Part shown: positions 1 through 11,667 of the stretch, one piece after another
Numbering within the stretch: the stretch's first letter is position 1
Layout: each line of letters begins with the position of its first letter
Assembly: GCA_963662155.1 (NCBI GenBank)
Contig: OY759265.1
Coordinates: 7,144,338 to 7,208,337 of the forward strand
Length of the DNA stretch: 64,000 bases
Source: Lamellibrachia columna
Taxonomy: Eukaryota; Annelida; Polychaeta; Sabellida; Siboglinidae
Reading direction: 5' to 3'
The notes under the pieces: generated by a model
Databases searched by the model: none
What the model saw: only the letters and a program-made list of their open reading frames with translations
What the model was told of the DNA's origin: nothing
Position numbers and translations under genes: made by a program

Positions 1-4
1 AGAG

Positions 5-900
5 GTCTTTCAAACGCAAGTAACCAATGAGCTACTTCAAAGCTTTGAAAAGTGTGATGCAAGCGCTGACAAACGCGATTCTGACGTGCGATACCAAGCC
101 ATACAGAAAGCTACTTCACAGGACCCAGAGTTAATCGCCAGCGTGATTATGAAGGGATGGCCAGACCAAAGACTGATGACTCCTACATCGCAAAACCATA
201 CTGGACCTTCCGCGACGAGCTGACAATGCAGGATGGAATCATCTACGAGGGTTCTCGCTTTATTATTCCGAAAGTACTACGTCGTGACCGTGGATGAAAG
301 TTGGACTGGATATATTCACATATAAGAGAGTTAATTATCTTATTCTTATGGACTACTACTCTGATTTAATCGAATTCGGTAAATTAAGGGACACTATCGC
401 CACGACTGTTGTTAAAGTATGCAAGCAACAATTTGCGAGATATATCATACCGGTAGTGGTCCAAGCCGACAACGGGCCACAGTTCACAAGTAATGAATTC
501 CGAAAGTTCAGTGATGAGTGGGAATTCAGTTTGACCTCCAGTTCACCCTACCACTCGAAATAGAACGGCAAAGCTGAATCTGCCGTGAATATAGCGGAAA
601 AAACAGCTCAAGAGATTTGATGATCCCTATCTTGCGCTACTAGAGTTCCGTAACACGCCGACTGTTGAGATGACAAGTCCAGAGCACGCGATCGTTGGTG
701 CCAGTGTTACGAGCCAGATACGAACGAATGTGTACGTGTTGAGAAAGACCGAAAACGCCGGAATCTACAACATCAGTACAACAAGAACGCTCGTGAATTG
801 CCACAGATCAAGACTGGAACGTCAGGTCTTATCAAAGACATGGTTGACTCAAACAACAGGTGGAGAAAAGGGAGAGTAGTCAAGCAGCTGACTGAGCGAT
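5..900 (+). mobile_element. Ty3/gypsy retrotransposon pol relic (integrase region)
   Basis: Fragments of a Ty3/gypsy polyprotein lie in order on the plus strand in shifting frames. The RNase H-integrase linker (IQKATSQDPELIASVIMKGW, about 109-168) is followed after a frameshift by AKPYWTFRDELTMQDG (about 189-237). The integrase core at 294-563 carries the DNGPQF motif and ends at an in-frame stop right after SSPYHSK. An integrase C-terminal stretch with WRKGRVVKQLTERSY follows near 860-910. The HHCC zinc-finger segment normally present between the linker and the core is missing, so the copy has an internal deletion as well as stops. The integrase would have inserted the element's cDNA; this copy cannot. 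The 5' part lies off the window, and no LTR or primer-binding site is seen. The assignment to Ty3/gypsy is firm; the lineage is not. Confidence 0.85.
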
Positions 901-1269
901 AATATGCAACATACTACACCGCGAGATGAACCAAACGAGTCGGATCCGAGAGAATATCACATCGAATCAACTCCAGCGAAGTCTCACAATCAACGTCACT
1001 GCCGCTCAACCAAATCGACAACGCAACCGATGGAATTGACACTATAAATACTGCCGATACTGCCAGTACACTACGATGTAATGTCTATCCGTATCGAACC
1101 CACTTTGATAGTTAAATCGTGAAACCACCTCTATACGGAGATTAAGTCTGTGACAATGGACTGATGATTATTAACAGTGAACACTTAGTCTATCCGTATA
1201 ATTACCCTATAGTAATTAGATTTTTGTGTTAACTCCTGGAGATAGGAATCAAAACTGTAGGCACATACC

Positions 1270-3180
1270 GTTCAATCACACCGAAATGGAAATTGCACCA
1301 GAAGTTTGGCTTTCAATTATTAACCAATGTAGCGGATCTACGATACCCCTTGGTGATGTTCTCTAGAAGCTCAGGCATCTGGAATTAGACCGTCACGTTG
1401 AAGAAAAGCAGCTTGTTCTACACCGTGCAGCCAAAATACTGAGAGCAGATAACGATTTCTGCAGGAAAGAAAGAAGACATGAGCAGTCAACCGAAGTATC
1501 GTTCTCTCCTGCAGAAAAGATTGTTCCAAACTCTTTTTAAATTTCACGGCCATGCTTGCCCGGTAATAAAGCAAGAATGCCACACATAGAAGGAGAGCCT
1601 GACAGTTCAGGACGGAAGCTAGTCGATGACCCAACCAAGGGAAAGGCCCATATTGTGCCCCAACAACTTCTGCAACATGTTTCTGGGATGCCCATCCGAC
1701 TGGGCATTGCCACTGTCTACCATGTGTACAGCCAAACACAGAGCAAGGCACTGAACACACTGAACAATAGACTCGGCCTAGGGATCAACTATGATCATCT
1801 GCAACGTCAGTTGACTTCACAATGTGCCAACATCATGCAACAGACCGAGGAAGACGGGGTGTACATTTAGGAGAACATGTCTCATAATCATGAGACACCA
1901 CACGTTTTTGCAATGGATAATCTGGACTGAAAAAGAATACATTAGAGGGTGGGAGTTTCAACGCAACAACTGCTATCATAATCGAAAATTCTGGGCATAA
2001 GGCATCTACCGATCAAGCCAGACATAAAGAGGGTGCCAGCATCCCCATCTCACCTTCAAAGAGGAGGACAACGCTGTCTAATATTCCCGATACAGACATT
2101 CATGTCAGCTACATATCTGCAAAGGATAGACAGAAATCCTGATCACTCAGTGAGAGAGAAGATGGCTTGCCAGGCATTTTTTTTCATTATGTGCCAGACT
2201 GCTACAATACAAAGAGGCAAGCAAAATTGGGTACCTGCCCTTGACCCCAGCGTCTAAAACAGACCCTGTTGTGTTCAAAAAGGAGATGACACGGCTAGTG
2301 AAGACATCACATGCACTTGGTGATACATAGACCGTCATTACTGGGGATCAAGCCACATACCAACTTGCATTGACCCTCAGGGATAGACACAAAGACGAAC
2401 TTCCCTATGTTGTCCTACTTATGGGAGGAGAAAGTAAGAGCGTGCTGATTGCAAAGAGTTCAGTCACATATGTTCCTGACTTAGAGTCCACACAACATGA
2501 AGCTGACACTAGAGTATTTCTTCACACTGCATACAATGTCCAGAATCCATGCAAACGACACAGACATCATTGTTATGTACATGTATTATGCATCACCGCT
2601 GTTGAAAGATCTGCCGGAACTGTGGATTTGAACTGCATCAGAAAACTACCTATCCATCCATGATATGTGTGCTGCATTGGGACCTGCACAATGTAGTTCA
2701 CTTCCCTTCCTTCACAGCCTTAGCGGGCGAGATACAACGAGGTATCCATACTTCACTGGTAAGAAGGAGTGGCTGAATAGCAGCAAGACAACGGATATCT
2801 CTGCATTGGAGAATTTCGCTGATCAAGACAAGGATCATATCACACCAGATATCATCAACCAGGCAAGGCAACTTGTCATAGCCGTGTACACCAACCGAGG
2901 CGACGAATTCGAAGCCTCCGATCTCTGAAAGATCAGGGTGTATAAGTTTCTGAATAACAAATCAACGCTGCTGAAGCTGCTACCACCAACAGAAGATGAT
3001 TTCCTTCTGCATCTGCGACGTGTTGCTTTGGCATCTATGATAGACAAGAGTGCCCTTGTCTGCAAGCCCATCATCCCACCGTATGAAGAATATGGGTGGG
3101 TTCTGGATAATGGCAAGCTTGTCCTAGTGGCATCAACAGAACCTGCCTGCCCACGGCAGATGACCGAAACCATATGAATT
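1270..3180 (+). mobile_element. Decayed copy of a 'HEADTR' repeat-encoded protein family
   Basis: Broken frames on the plus strand together resemble a large uncharacterised protein family that I recall as widespread and multicopy in marine invertebrate genomes, apparently carried by a mobile element. Recognisable pieces in order are a QLLQHVSGMPIRLGIATVYH segment (about 1660-1720), an FAMDNLD piece near 1910, THEADTR-like QHEADTRVFLHTA (about 2490-2530), LPFLHSLSGRDTTRY (about 2703-2747) with KKEW shortly after, and a C-terminal DNGKLVLVASTEPACP near 3110. Stops and frameshifts separate every piece, so this is a relic. The biochemical function of the family is unknown to me. It directly follows the gypsy relic in the same orientation, but the families are unrelated. 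Confidence 0.6.
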
Positions 3181-3864
3181 GGATGTACCAAAGGATGCGA
3201 CAGGAACTGTTCATGCGCCGAGAATAGCATTGCATGTTACGTAGGTTGCCGCTGCCAGGGATCGGTGAACAAATGCAGCCGTGCGATGTACACTGGAAAC
3301 TTTGACGACAGCGAACAAGACAGTGACAATTAACTGAAACTGACAGTACTTTGTTCAAGCGTTTCAACTGTCACATTTCCAGTAATAGTGCACAATGCAT
3401 AACCTGTACACAGCTTCAAACATGTGGACAAATAAAACTAATTTGATATGTATTGCTTAGTTCGCTCTGCAAACATTAATAGTTTGATGGGAGAAAAGTT
3501 TGATCCCTGCTATGTTAAATCTATGGTCACGGGCGAGAAATGGTTGTTTGTGACCTGCCTGGCCTAGTGATGACAAGACATTCTCTTTGTCCTGTTAATT
3601 TGCTTAAAGTCAAATATGTGATCAAGGTACCGGGTATTCATAAACGAGTGCTATACGAATCAATTTTATTCCATAACTTACAAATATGCTAAAATAAAAT
3701 GGAAACGTGTAGTTAAACAAGTTGAATTTGATAAATTTCCCATATATCGCTCAACTTTCGTGCTTTGGGGGTAGAGGAAGGGAATTGCCTATATGTTTGT
3801 TTAAAGGTTGCGGATTCCAATTAATTTTGCCTCACGGTGAGGTAGATTCATTAAATATACTAAG
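3181..3864. other. No gene seen; AT-rich spacer
   Basis: AT-rich sequence between the transposon relic and the 30-bp array. No ORF with recognisable similarity, splice-bounded exon or RNA gene was found. Confidence 0.5.
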
Positions 3865-6800
3865 GTAGCAGCAGTGGGACACATGTGACTCAATGTAACA
3901 GCAGTGGGAGACCTGTGACTCAATGTAGCAGTAGTGGGACACCTATGGTTCAATGTAACAGCAGTGGGACACCTGTGACTCAATGTAACAGCAGTGGGAC
4001 ACCTGTGACTCCATGTAACAGCAGTGGGGCACCTGTGACTCCATGTAACAACAGTGGGACACATGTGGCTCAATGTAACACCAGTGGTACATTTGTGGTA
4101 CATGTGACTCAATGTAACAGCAGTGGGACACTAGTGGCTCAATGTAACAGCAGCGGGACACATGTGGCTCAATGTAACACCAGTGGGACACATGTGGCTC
4201 AATGTAACAGTAGTGGGACACCTGTGGCTCAATGTAACAGCAGTGGGACACATGTGTCTCATTGTAACAGCAATGGGACACCTGTGGATCAAAGTAACAG
4301 TAGTGGGATACTTGTGGCTCAATGTAACAGCAGTGGGAAACCTGTGGCTCAATGTAACTGTAGTGGGACACCTGTGGATCAATGTAACAGCAGTGGGACA
4401 CCTGTGGCTCAATGTAACAGTAGTGGGACACCTGTAACTCAATGTAACAGCAGTGGGACACCTGTGGCTCAATGTAACAGCAGTGGGACACCTGTAACTC
4501 AATGTAACAGCAGTGGGACACCTGTGGCTCAATGTAACAGTAGTGGGACACCTGTAACTCAATGTAATAATAGTGGGACACCTGTAACTCAATGTAACAG
4601 CAGTGGGACACCTGTTGCTCAATGTGACAGTAGTGGGACACCTGTAACTCAATGTAACAGCAGTGGGACACCCGTAACTCAATGTAACAGCAATGGGACA
4701 CCTGTGACTCAATTTAGCAGTAGTGGGACACCTGTGGTTCAATGTAACTGTAGTGGGACACCTGTGGCTAAAAGTATCAATAGTGGGACACCTGTGGCTC
4801 AATGTAACAGCAGTAGGACACCTGTGGCTCAATATAGCAGTAGTAGGACACATGTGGCTCAATGTAACAGCAGTGGGACACCTGTGACTCAATGAAACAG
4901 TAGTGGGACAAATGTGGCTCAATGTAGCAGTAGTGGGACACCTGTGACTCCATGTAACAGCAGTGGGGCACCTGTGACTCCATGTAACAACAATGGGACA
5001 CATGTGGCTCAATGTAACACCAGTGGGACACTTGTGGTACCTGTGACTCAATGTAACAGCAGTGGGACACTAGTGGCTCAATGTAACAGCAGTGGGACAC
5101 ATGTGGCTCAATGTAACACCAGTGGGACACATGTGGCTCAATGTAACAGTAGTGGGACACCTGTGGCTCAATGTAACAGCAGTGGGACACATGTGGCTCA
5201 ATGTAACAGTAGTGGGACATATGTGGCTCATTGTAACAGCAGTGGGACACCTGTGGATCAATGTAACAGTAGTGGGACACTTGTGGCTCAATGTAACAGC
5301 AGTGGGACACCTGTGGCTCAATGTAATAGTAGTGGGACACCTGTGGATCAATGTAGCAGCAGTGGGACACATGTGGCTCAATGTAACAGCAGTGGCACAA
5401 CTGTGGCTCAATGTAGCAGTAGTGGGACACCTGTAACTCAATGTGACAGCAGTGGGACACCTGTGGCTCAATGTAACAGTAGTGGGACACCTGTAACTCA
5501 ATGTAACAGTAGTGGGACACCTGTGGATCAATGTAACAGTAGTGGGATACTTGTGGCTCAATGTAGCAGCAGTGGGACACATGTAACTCAATGTAACAGC
5601 AGTGGGACACCTGTGCCTCAATTTAGCAGTAGTGGGACACCTGTGGTTCAATGTAACAATAGTGGAACACATGTGGCTCAATGTAACAACAGTGCGGCAC
5701 CTGTGACACAATGTAACAGCAGTAGGACACCTGTGGCTCAATGTAGCTGTAGTGGGACACCTGTGGCTCAATGTAACAGCAGTGGGACACCTGTGGCTCA
5801 ATGTAGCACTAGTAGGACACCTGTGGCTCAATGTAACAGCAGTGGGACACATGTGACTCAATGAAACAGTAGTGGGACAAATGTGGCTCAATGTAGCAGT
5901 AGTGGGACACCTGTGGTTCAATGTAACAGCAGTGGGACACCTGTGACTCAATGTAACAGCAGTGGGACACATGTGGCTCAATGTAGCAGTAGTGGGACAC
6001 CTGTAACTCAATGTGACAGCAGTGGGACACCTGTGGCTCAATGTAACAGTAGTGGGACACCTGTAACTCAATGTAACAGTAGTGGGACACCTGTGGATCA
6101 ATGTAACAGTAGTGGGATATTTGTGGCTCAATGTAACAGCAGTGGGACACACATGGCTCAATGTAACAGCAGTTGGACAACTGTGGATCAATGTATCAGT
6201 AGTGGGACACCTGTGGCTCAATGTAACAGCAGTGGGACACCTGTGGCTCAATGTAACAGCAGTGGGACACCTGTAACTCAATGTAACAGCAGTGGGACAC
6301 CTGTGGCTCAATGTAACAGTAGTGGGACACCTGTAACTCAATGTAACAGTAGTGGGACACCTGTGGATCAATGTAACAGTAGTGGTTCAATGTAACAATA
6401 GTGGGACAAATGTGGCTCAATGTAGCAGTAGTGGGACACCTGTGGTTCAATGTAACAGCAGTGGGACACCTGTGACTCAATGTAACAGCAGTGTGACACC
6501 TGTGACTCCATGTAACAGCAGTGGGGTACCTGTGACTCCATGTAACAACAGTGGGACACATGTGGCTCAATGTAACACCAGGGGGACACTTGTGGTACCT
6601 GTGACTCAATGTAACAGCAGTGGGACACCAGTGGCTCAATGTAACAGCAGTGGGACACATGTGGCTCAATGTAACACCAGTGGGACACATGTGGCTCAAT
6701 GTAACAGTAGTGGAACACCTGTGGCTCAATGTAACAGCAGTGGGACACATGTGGCTCAATGTAACAGTAGTGGGACATATGTGGCTCAATGTAACAGCAG

Positions 6801-7604
6801 TGGGACACCTGTGGATCAATGTAACAGTAGTGGGATACTTGTGGCTCAATGTAACAGCAGTGGGACACCTGTGGCTCAATGTAACAGTAGTGGGACACCT
6901 GTGGATCAATCTAACAGCAGTGGGACACCTGTGGCTCAATGTAACAGCAGTGGGACACCTGTAACTCAATGCAACAGCAGTGGGACACCTGTGGCTCAAT
7001 GTAGCAGTAGTGGGACACCTGTGGATCAATGTAACAGTAGTGGGATACTTATGGCTCAATGTAACAGCAGTGGGACACCTGTGGCTCAATGTAACAGTAG
7101 TGGGACACCTGTGGATCAATGTAACAGCAGTGGGACACCTGTGACTCAATGTAACAGCAGTGTGACACCTGTAACTCAATGTAACAGCAGTGGGACACCT
7201 GTGGCTCAATGTAGCAGTAGTGGGACATCTGTAACCCAATGTGACAGCAGTGGGACACCTGTGGCTGAATGTAACAGTAGTGGGACACCTGTAACTCAAT
7301 GTATCAGTAATGGGACACCTTTTGATCAATGTAACAGTAGTGGGATACTTGTGGATCAATGTATCAGTAGTGGGACACATGTGGCTCAATGTAACAGTAG
7401 TGGGACACCTGTGTCTCAATGTAACAGCAGTGGGACACCTGTGGCTCAATGTAACAGCAATGGGACACCTGTAACTCAATTTAACAGCAGTGGGACACCT
7501 GTGGCTCAATGTAGCAGTAGTGGGACACATATAACTCAATGTAACAGCAGTGGGACACCTGTAACTCAATGTAACAGCAGTGGGACACCTGTGACTCAAT
7601 TTAG
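3865..7604. repeat. 30-bp minisatellite, about 125 copies
   Basis: A 3.7-kb head-to-tail array of a 30-bp unit with core GTGGGACACCTGTGGCTCAA followed by TGTAACAGCA. Units differ at a few recurrent sites: CCTGTGG/CCTGTAA/CATGTGG, GCTC/GATC/ACTC, and AACAGCAG/AACAGTAG. Because 30 is divisible by three, frames stay open for long distances on both strands. A plus frame reads as ten-residue repeats (SGTPVAQCNS) and minus frames read as SHCCYIEPQV or CPTAVTLSHR. A distinctive variant block (TGGGGCACCTGTGACTCC, then a 6-bp insertion unit with GTGGTAC) recurs near 4030, 4965 and 6520, which shows duplication of multi-unit segments. The ORFs have no coding signature beyond the repeat. The array lies on the 3' side of the visible Kv exons and may sit in an intron of that gene. 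Confidence 0.95.
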
Positions 7605-7880
7605 CAAATATACGTGATTTATAGTCGCAAACTCCTAAAAATGACACAAATCTAATCCATTTTGAATCAATATTTAATATATGGTCACGCAAATGTACCT
7701 TTTATTCAGTTCCATTTGGTTGCATTAGTGAAAATAACTTAATCGACATAGAAATATGTTGTATGAACTATCCTAGGTCTTCATGGGAAGTAGAAATGCC
7801 ATAGTTTGTGATGATTGCGAAAACACCTTTTCGTGGTTTGGATCATGTTGCTTCAGAGCTGTTTACATATTTCCAGTAGC

Positions 7881-8005
7881 TTGTTTACAAGGTTGTCCAC
7901 CCAGGTTGTTTACAAGGTTGTCCACCCAGGTTGTTTACAATGTTGTCCACCCAGGTTGTTTACAAGGTTGTCCACCCAGGTTGTTTACAAGGTTGTCCAC
8001 CCAGG
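7881..8005. repeat. 25-bp tandem repeat, 5 copies
   Basis: Five consecutive near-identical copies of a unit starting TTGTTTACAAGGTTGTCCAC and ending CCAGG. One copy has T for G (TACAATG). The period of 25 is not a codon multiple. Confidence 0.95.
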
Positions 8006-8719
8006 TTGTGATCCTAGATATATACAGATATGATTTTTTGAGGCAAACCTTTTACAGCACTCCATGTCTATTTGCACCATAACACTGTACTTGGCCTCCT
8101 GGGTATTTGCTAATATTGATAATGGAACGGAGGTAAGTGAAGCAGAGAGGGGAGACCGGGGCTAGTTGTATACAGGTGCAAGTTGTTACAGTCGTATTAC
8201 GAAAACATAACACACATATGGAGTAAGCATCGACAGCAGTTGGATGAAAGTCCACCAGCGAACACAATGTCCAAACATCGAGAGTTAAGAAGATTAAATA
8301 AACGAGGTGTGGACAAAAGCGACTTTATAGCCACCTAGAACTGTTTTGGCTATGCCCACCTAATATCATCTGACGCACTCACTCTTAATGTTTCGTGAAT
8401 GAAACATAAAACATATATACTTTATATAGTATAAGGGGTTATGCCAAGTATAATTTAAATTGAAAATTGGGTTTTGTTATTATCCGCACTCAACTCAACG
8501 AGTTGTATGCTGATAACGACTGGAAGAACTATTAACCACGGCGTGTGAACGCTTTGTTTCACTTGTGAAGCTTAGCGTAGTATTTTATAACCAGTACTGT
8601 AAATGCTAGCAGGGTGAATATGTTTAACATCAACAACAACAACATTAACACCGACATCATCACGCATTATTTCACATAATTTATATTGATTTGTTTTACT
8701 ACGAGCGTAGCGTGTTCAC
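8006..8719. other. No gene seen; presumed intron of the Kv gene
   Basis: Lies downstream (in gene orientation) of the last visible Kv exon, which ends at a good donor. I searched for an S4 charge array and a TVGYGD-type pore signature on the minus strand here and found none. A short CAACAACAACAACA-type tract occurs near 8630. Confidence 0.45.
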
Positions 8720-9022
8720 CTGTAGATACAATGGTAGGAGGGCGGCTATATCGATCATGTTCATGAACGACCGGAAGAAGGCGCGCTTGCTGGGAGCGAA
8801 GAACAGCCTGACGAGGAACTCGACGCTGAAGAAGACAGTGCAGACGTAGTCGATGTACTTGAGCACGGAGTGAGACTCGTAAATGACGACTGTCTCGGTC
8901 ACCAAGTCGTCGGAACTACACTGGCGCGTCACATTCTCCATGGTCGTCAACTCCGGCAGCGTCTCCAGGCAGAAGCCTGTGATAGAGACGAGTACGAAGA
9001 AGAATGACGTCATCGCGAACGT
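8720..9022 (-). CDS. Shaw: Shaw/Kv3-type voltage-gated K+ channel, exon with S1-S3
   Basis: Fourth visible exon (303 bp, phase 0 at both ends) of a minus-strand voltage-gated potassium channel gene. The acceptor is a strong pyrimidine tract ending TTTTTTTCAG at 9023-9024. The donor is CAG|GTGAAC, with GT at 8718-8719. It encodes S1 (TSFFFVLVSITGFCLETLPE), an extracellular loop with an NVT glycosylation sequon, S2 (DYVCTVFFSVEFLVRLFF, with the conserved acidic residue in SVEFLVR) and S3 (FMNMIDIAALLPLYLQ, with the S3 aspartate). The FCLETLPEL region is Shaw/Shab-like, and the T1 domain in the upstream exons points to Shaw (Kv3). Such channels carry fast delayed-rectifier K+ current in neurons. 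The S4, pore and S6 exons are not in the window. Joined with the three upstream exons the reading frame is open for 260 codons. Confidence 0.92.
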
Positions 9023-9282
9023 CTGAAAAAAAGAAGGAAGGCAGCGGAAGGAATCAACGACGTGTCTTCGACGTATTGATTGCACCTCAAAGGCGGTTAG
9101 AATCTTAGACTAGTAATTCCCTCCATACAATAATGCGGCCATCGTTTTAATACACGCGACATTTATCACTGTAATTTGACTCGAAAACAATCAACCATAT
9201 GGACGTCTGCTCTTTGTTTGCCGGACTGCCTGCTTGACTGCACACGTGTCTGCTGAATGTCGATCGTTCAAGACATTCATAA

Positions 9283-9380
9283 AACGAACGAACGAACGAA
9301 CGAACGAACGATCGAACGAACGAACGAACGAACGAACGAACGAACGAACGAACGAACGAACGAACGAACGAACAAACAAA
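9283..9380. repeat. (AACG)n microsatellite
   Basis: About 23 copies of the tetranucleotide AACG/CGAA with one ATCG interruption, in the intron between the S1-S3 exon and the T1-S1 linker exon. The RSFVRSFV and NERTNERT frames here are artefacts. Confidence 0.97.
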
Positions 9381-9484
9381 CGCATTTACGTACGTATGTT
9401 TCCATGTATGGACACGTATTTACATATATGGATATGGACCGGTCGGGGATGTAAGTAAGGACCATGCTAGTCGAGTGTACCTAC

Positions 9485-9644
9485 CATGGCCGTGCGGGAG
9501 GAGCGTGGACAGTCGAGGACCATCCAGACCTTCATATGGGTCCTCCTCCACCCCGTCAACTGACTGACTGCATTCAGTTCCCTGATGTCTCGGTCCGCCC
9601 CCTCGTTGAACGCTGACAACGTGCTTTGGTTGTCTATTGACGTG
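9485..9644 (-). CDS. Shaw: Shaw/Kv3-type K+ channel, T1-S1 linker exon
   Basis: Third visible exon (160 bp). The acceptor is CCCCACAG with AG at 9645-9646, and the donor is ATG|GTAGGT with GT at 9483-9484. It enters with one base (phase 2) and leaves in phase 0, matching its neighbours. It encodes the variable linker plus the conserved pre-S1 segment GWRRTHMKVWMVLDCPRSSR, equivalent to the W-R-x-x-x-x-x-W...P-x-S-S-R segment that precedes S1 in Kv3 channels. When spliced to the S1 exon, the spacing from SSR to the end of S1 equals that of vertebrate Kv3 as I recall it, which supports the ATG|GTAGGT donor over the alternative four bases downstream. Confidence 0.85.
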
Positions 9645-11264
9645 CTGTGGGGCACACGTATTACTGCAACATTAGTTCTACCTGACCAAACCTGGCCGAA
9701 ATCTGACTCGGCCAAACCGCTTTCAACGTGATATTACACCTGCAGCGTATGATTATGTGTCAAATTAAATCTTCCTAAAATATATTGGACAAAGCTCTAA
9801 GGTAATTAAGGATATAATAATTATCTCCAATGTTATATAAGTAAGTAAAATTACAATGACAGACTGTAATTGGCTCTTGTCGCACTAAAATTAATTGAGC
9901 AATTACACTGCTTGAATTAAATTAATTTAGCAGTAACATTTCCTCAATTAAATTCATTTAATAATAACATTTCTTCCTCATTGCTCAGTCATTCATTAGA
10001 GCCTTAGGTACTACCATGACTAAATGAATCACCATGTCGACTGTTGCTTGGTTTGTTCACTTCACATTGCGTATTCACATAAGTAATTAAGGTCACGAAA
10101 GAACCACCCACACATAAATTTTATAAGCATTTAATTGAAACTGGACCACTAATTAATTCATTCAATAATTTAATGATATGAAACATTCAATGATATAAGA
10201 TGCAGTCCTGGTCACGCACCCTGCTGAATGCACTCTAGGAACGTTTAAATAATGTATGGTATTAAATGGATTACGCATTCACGTTCGTTGGTATAACTGA
10301 ATAGTTGATTGAATTAGTGTCTAGGCAAAGTATGGTGTTGCATAGAATTCATAGAGGTTTCGCATATCCACTTGGTGCCAGACGAGCCAGCTAACATCTC
10401 GACGATAGAATCACACGAGAGTTTTGTTAACTTGAATTTCGCGAAATAATCTACAATAATTGTAACATATTGGTGGATTGATTGCTGCCACACATGTCTA
10501 ATTTAAGACACCTTCCATGGAAACATACATTTTTATATTGTTATCCTAATTAGCATAGACTAATTAAGGACCTATATTTATATACGACCACGAGCAAACA
10601 GTTGCACAGACATTCATCCGTCAAAAAGCATGCATACATGTTCAGGCGTGAATGACTATAAATAAAGAAACGTGTGTGGTACATGTTTTAATCTCCCATC
10701 TATTTTTGGAGTCAACCTCGCATCTCCTACCTGTTTGTGTGGTAAATCTCCCACCTCCAAAACTTTTTTAGATTCCATCCCCACCTCCTACAAATCCGAC
10801 TTCCAACTTCGAAAACATTTTTGGGAGCAACCTCCGACTGCCTGCTCACCCTCTCAATACTGGCTGGCTCAAGGGACTTCTCGGTATAATGGAAACGCAC
10901 TAAAATAACATTAAAGGGGCCCCATTCTTCTGTTCTGAGTCGAAATACAAGTCTGTACCATATGCCCCCTTGGCCACTCGAAACATTGCCGTTATACCAT
11001 CCTTGAGAATGTATCCAACTAACACCCACGAAACACGCTTTGGGCTTCTGCCAAAAAGATGCCCTTTTCAAGTTGTGAGGATTTAAATATATACCCTTTG
11101 ACGGGATTCATTCCTCAAATTATATCCATTTTAAATTGATGGAGTAAAACTGAATAAACACCCTTTAACATGTAACCTGTGCACTGTTTTATGATATTTG
11201 ATATATATTAATTCACTAACATGTTTTATTCATAGATTAATGTTAAATTATATACCCTCAATTA
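9645..11264. other. Intron of the Kv gene; no gene seen
   Basis: AT-rich intronic sequence. Around 10680-10850 there is a weak, degenerate repetition of CTCCCACCTCC-type segments. No exon-like block or transposon protein was recognised. Confidence 0.5.
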
Positions 11265-11667
11265 CCAAACCTGTTGGCAAGTCACAAACTGGCAAGTCAA
11301 GTTTCAAGTCAATGACCTCCAAGCCAAAGTCGAGTCATTTGTCTGAATTGCAAGTCAAGTCAAAGTGGGTTACTCGAGCCCGACTCGATTCAGCCCCAAG
11401 TTACCAGGGTTCATCAATCACCATCATAGTTGATTATTTTTCTGCAGTAATTTGTATCGGAAAAATTAGGCGGTTGCTGCCCCGCCAAAACATTAGCCAA
11501 TCATAACAAGTACTTAATGATGATTGTATCATGTGTCACTAGACTTGTTGGCAAGTTACAAACTGGCAAGTTAAATCAAGTTTCAATTTAATGACCTCCA
11601 AGTCCAAGTCAAGTCTCGAGCCATTTCTCTGAATTTCAAGTCAAGTAAAAATGGGCGACGCTAGTCC
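11265..11667. repeat. Diverged direct duplication next to the 19-bp array
   Basis: Two diverged copies of a roughly 135-bp segment rich in CAAGTCAAGT lie at about 11270-11400 and 11545-11680. Both contain TTGGCAAGT-ACAAACTGGCAAGT, AATGACCTCCAAG and a terminal CGACTCGA. The second copy runs straight into the 19-bp satellite, whose unit begins with its terminal GACTCGAGCC. Confidence 0.8.

Noticed and set aside
3885..7692. Long ORFs on both strands (up to about 498 codons) in the 30-bp array
   Set aside because: Several frames are open at once because the unit is 30 bp and lacks stops; no start context, splice sites or domain.
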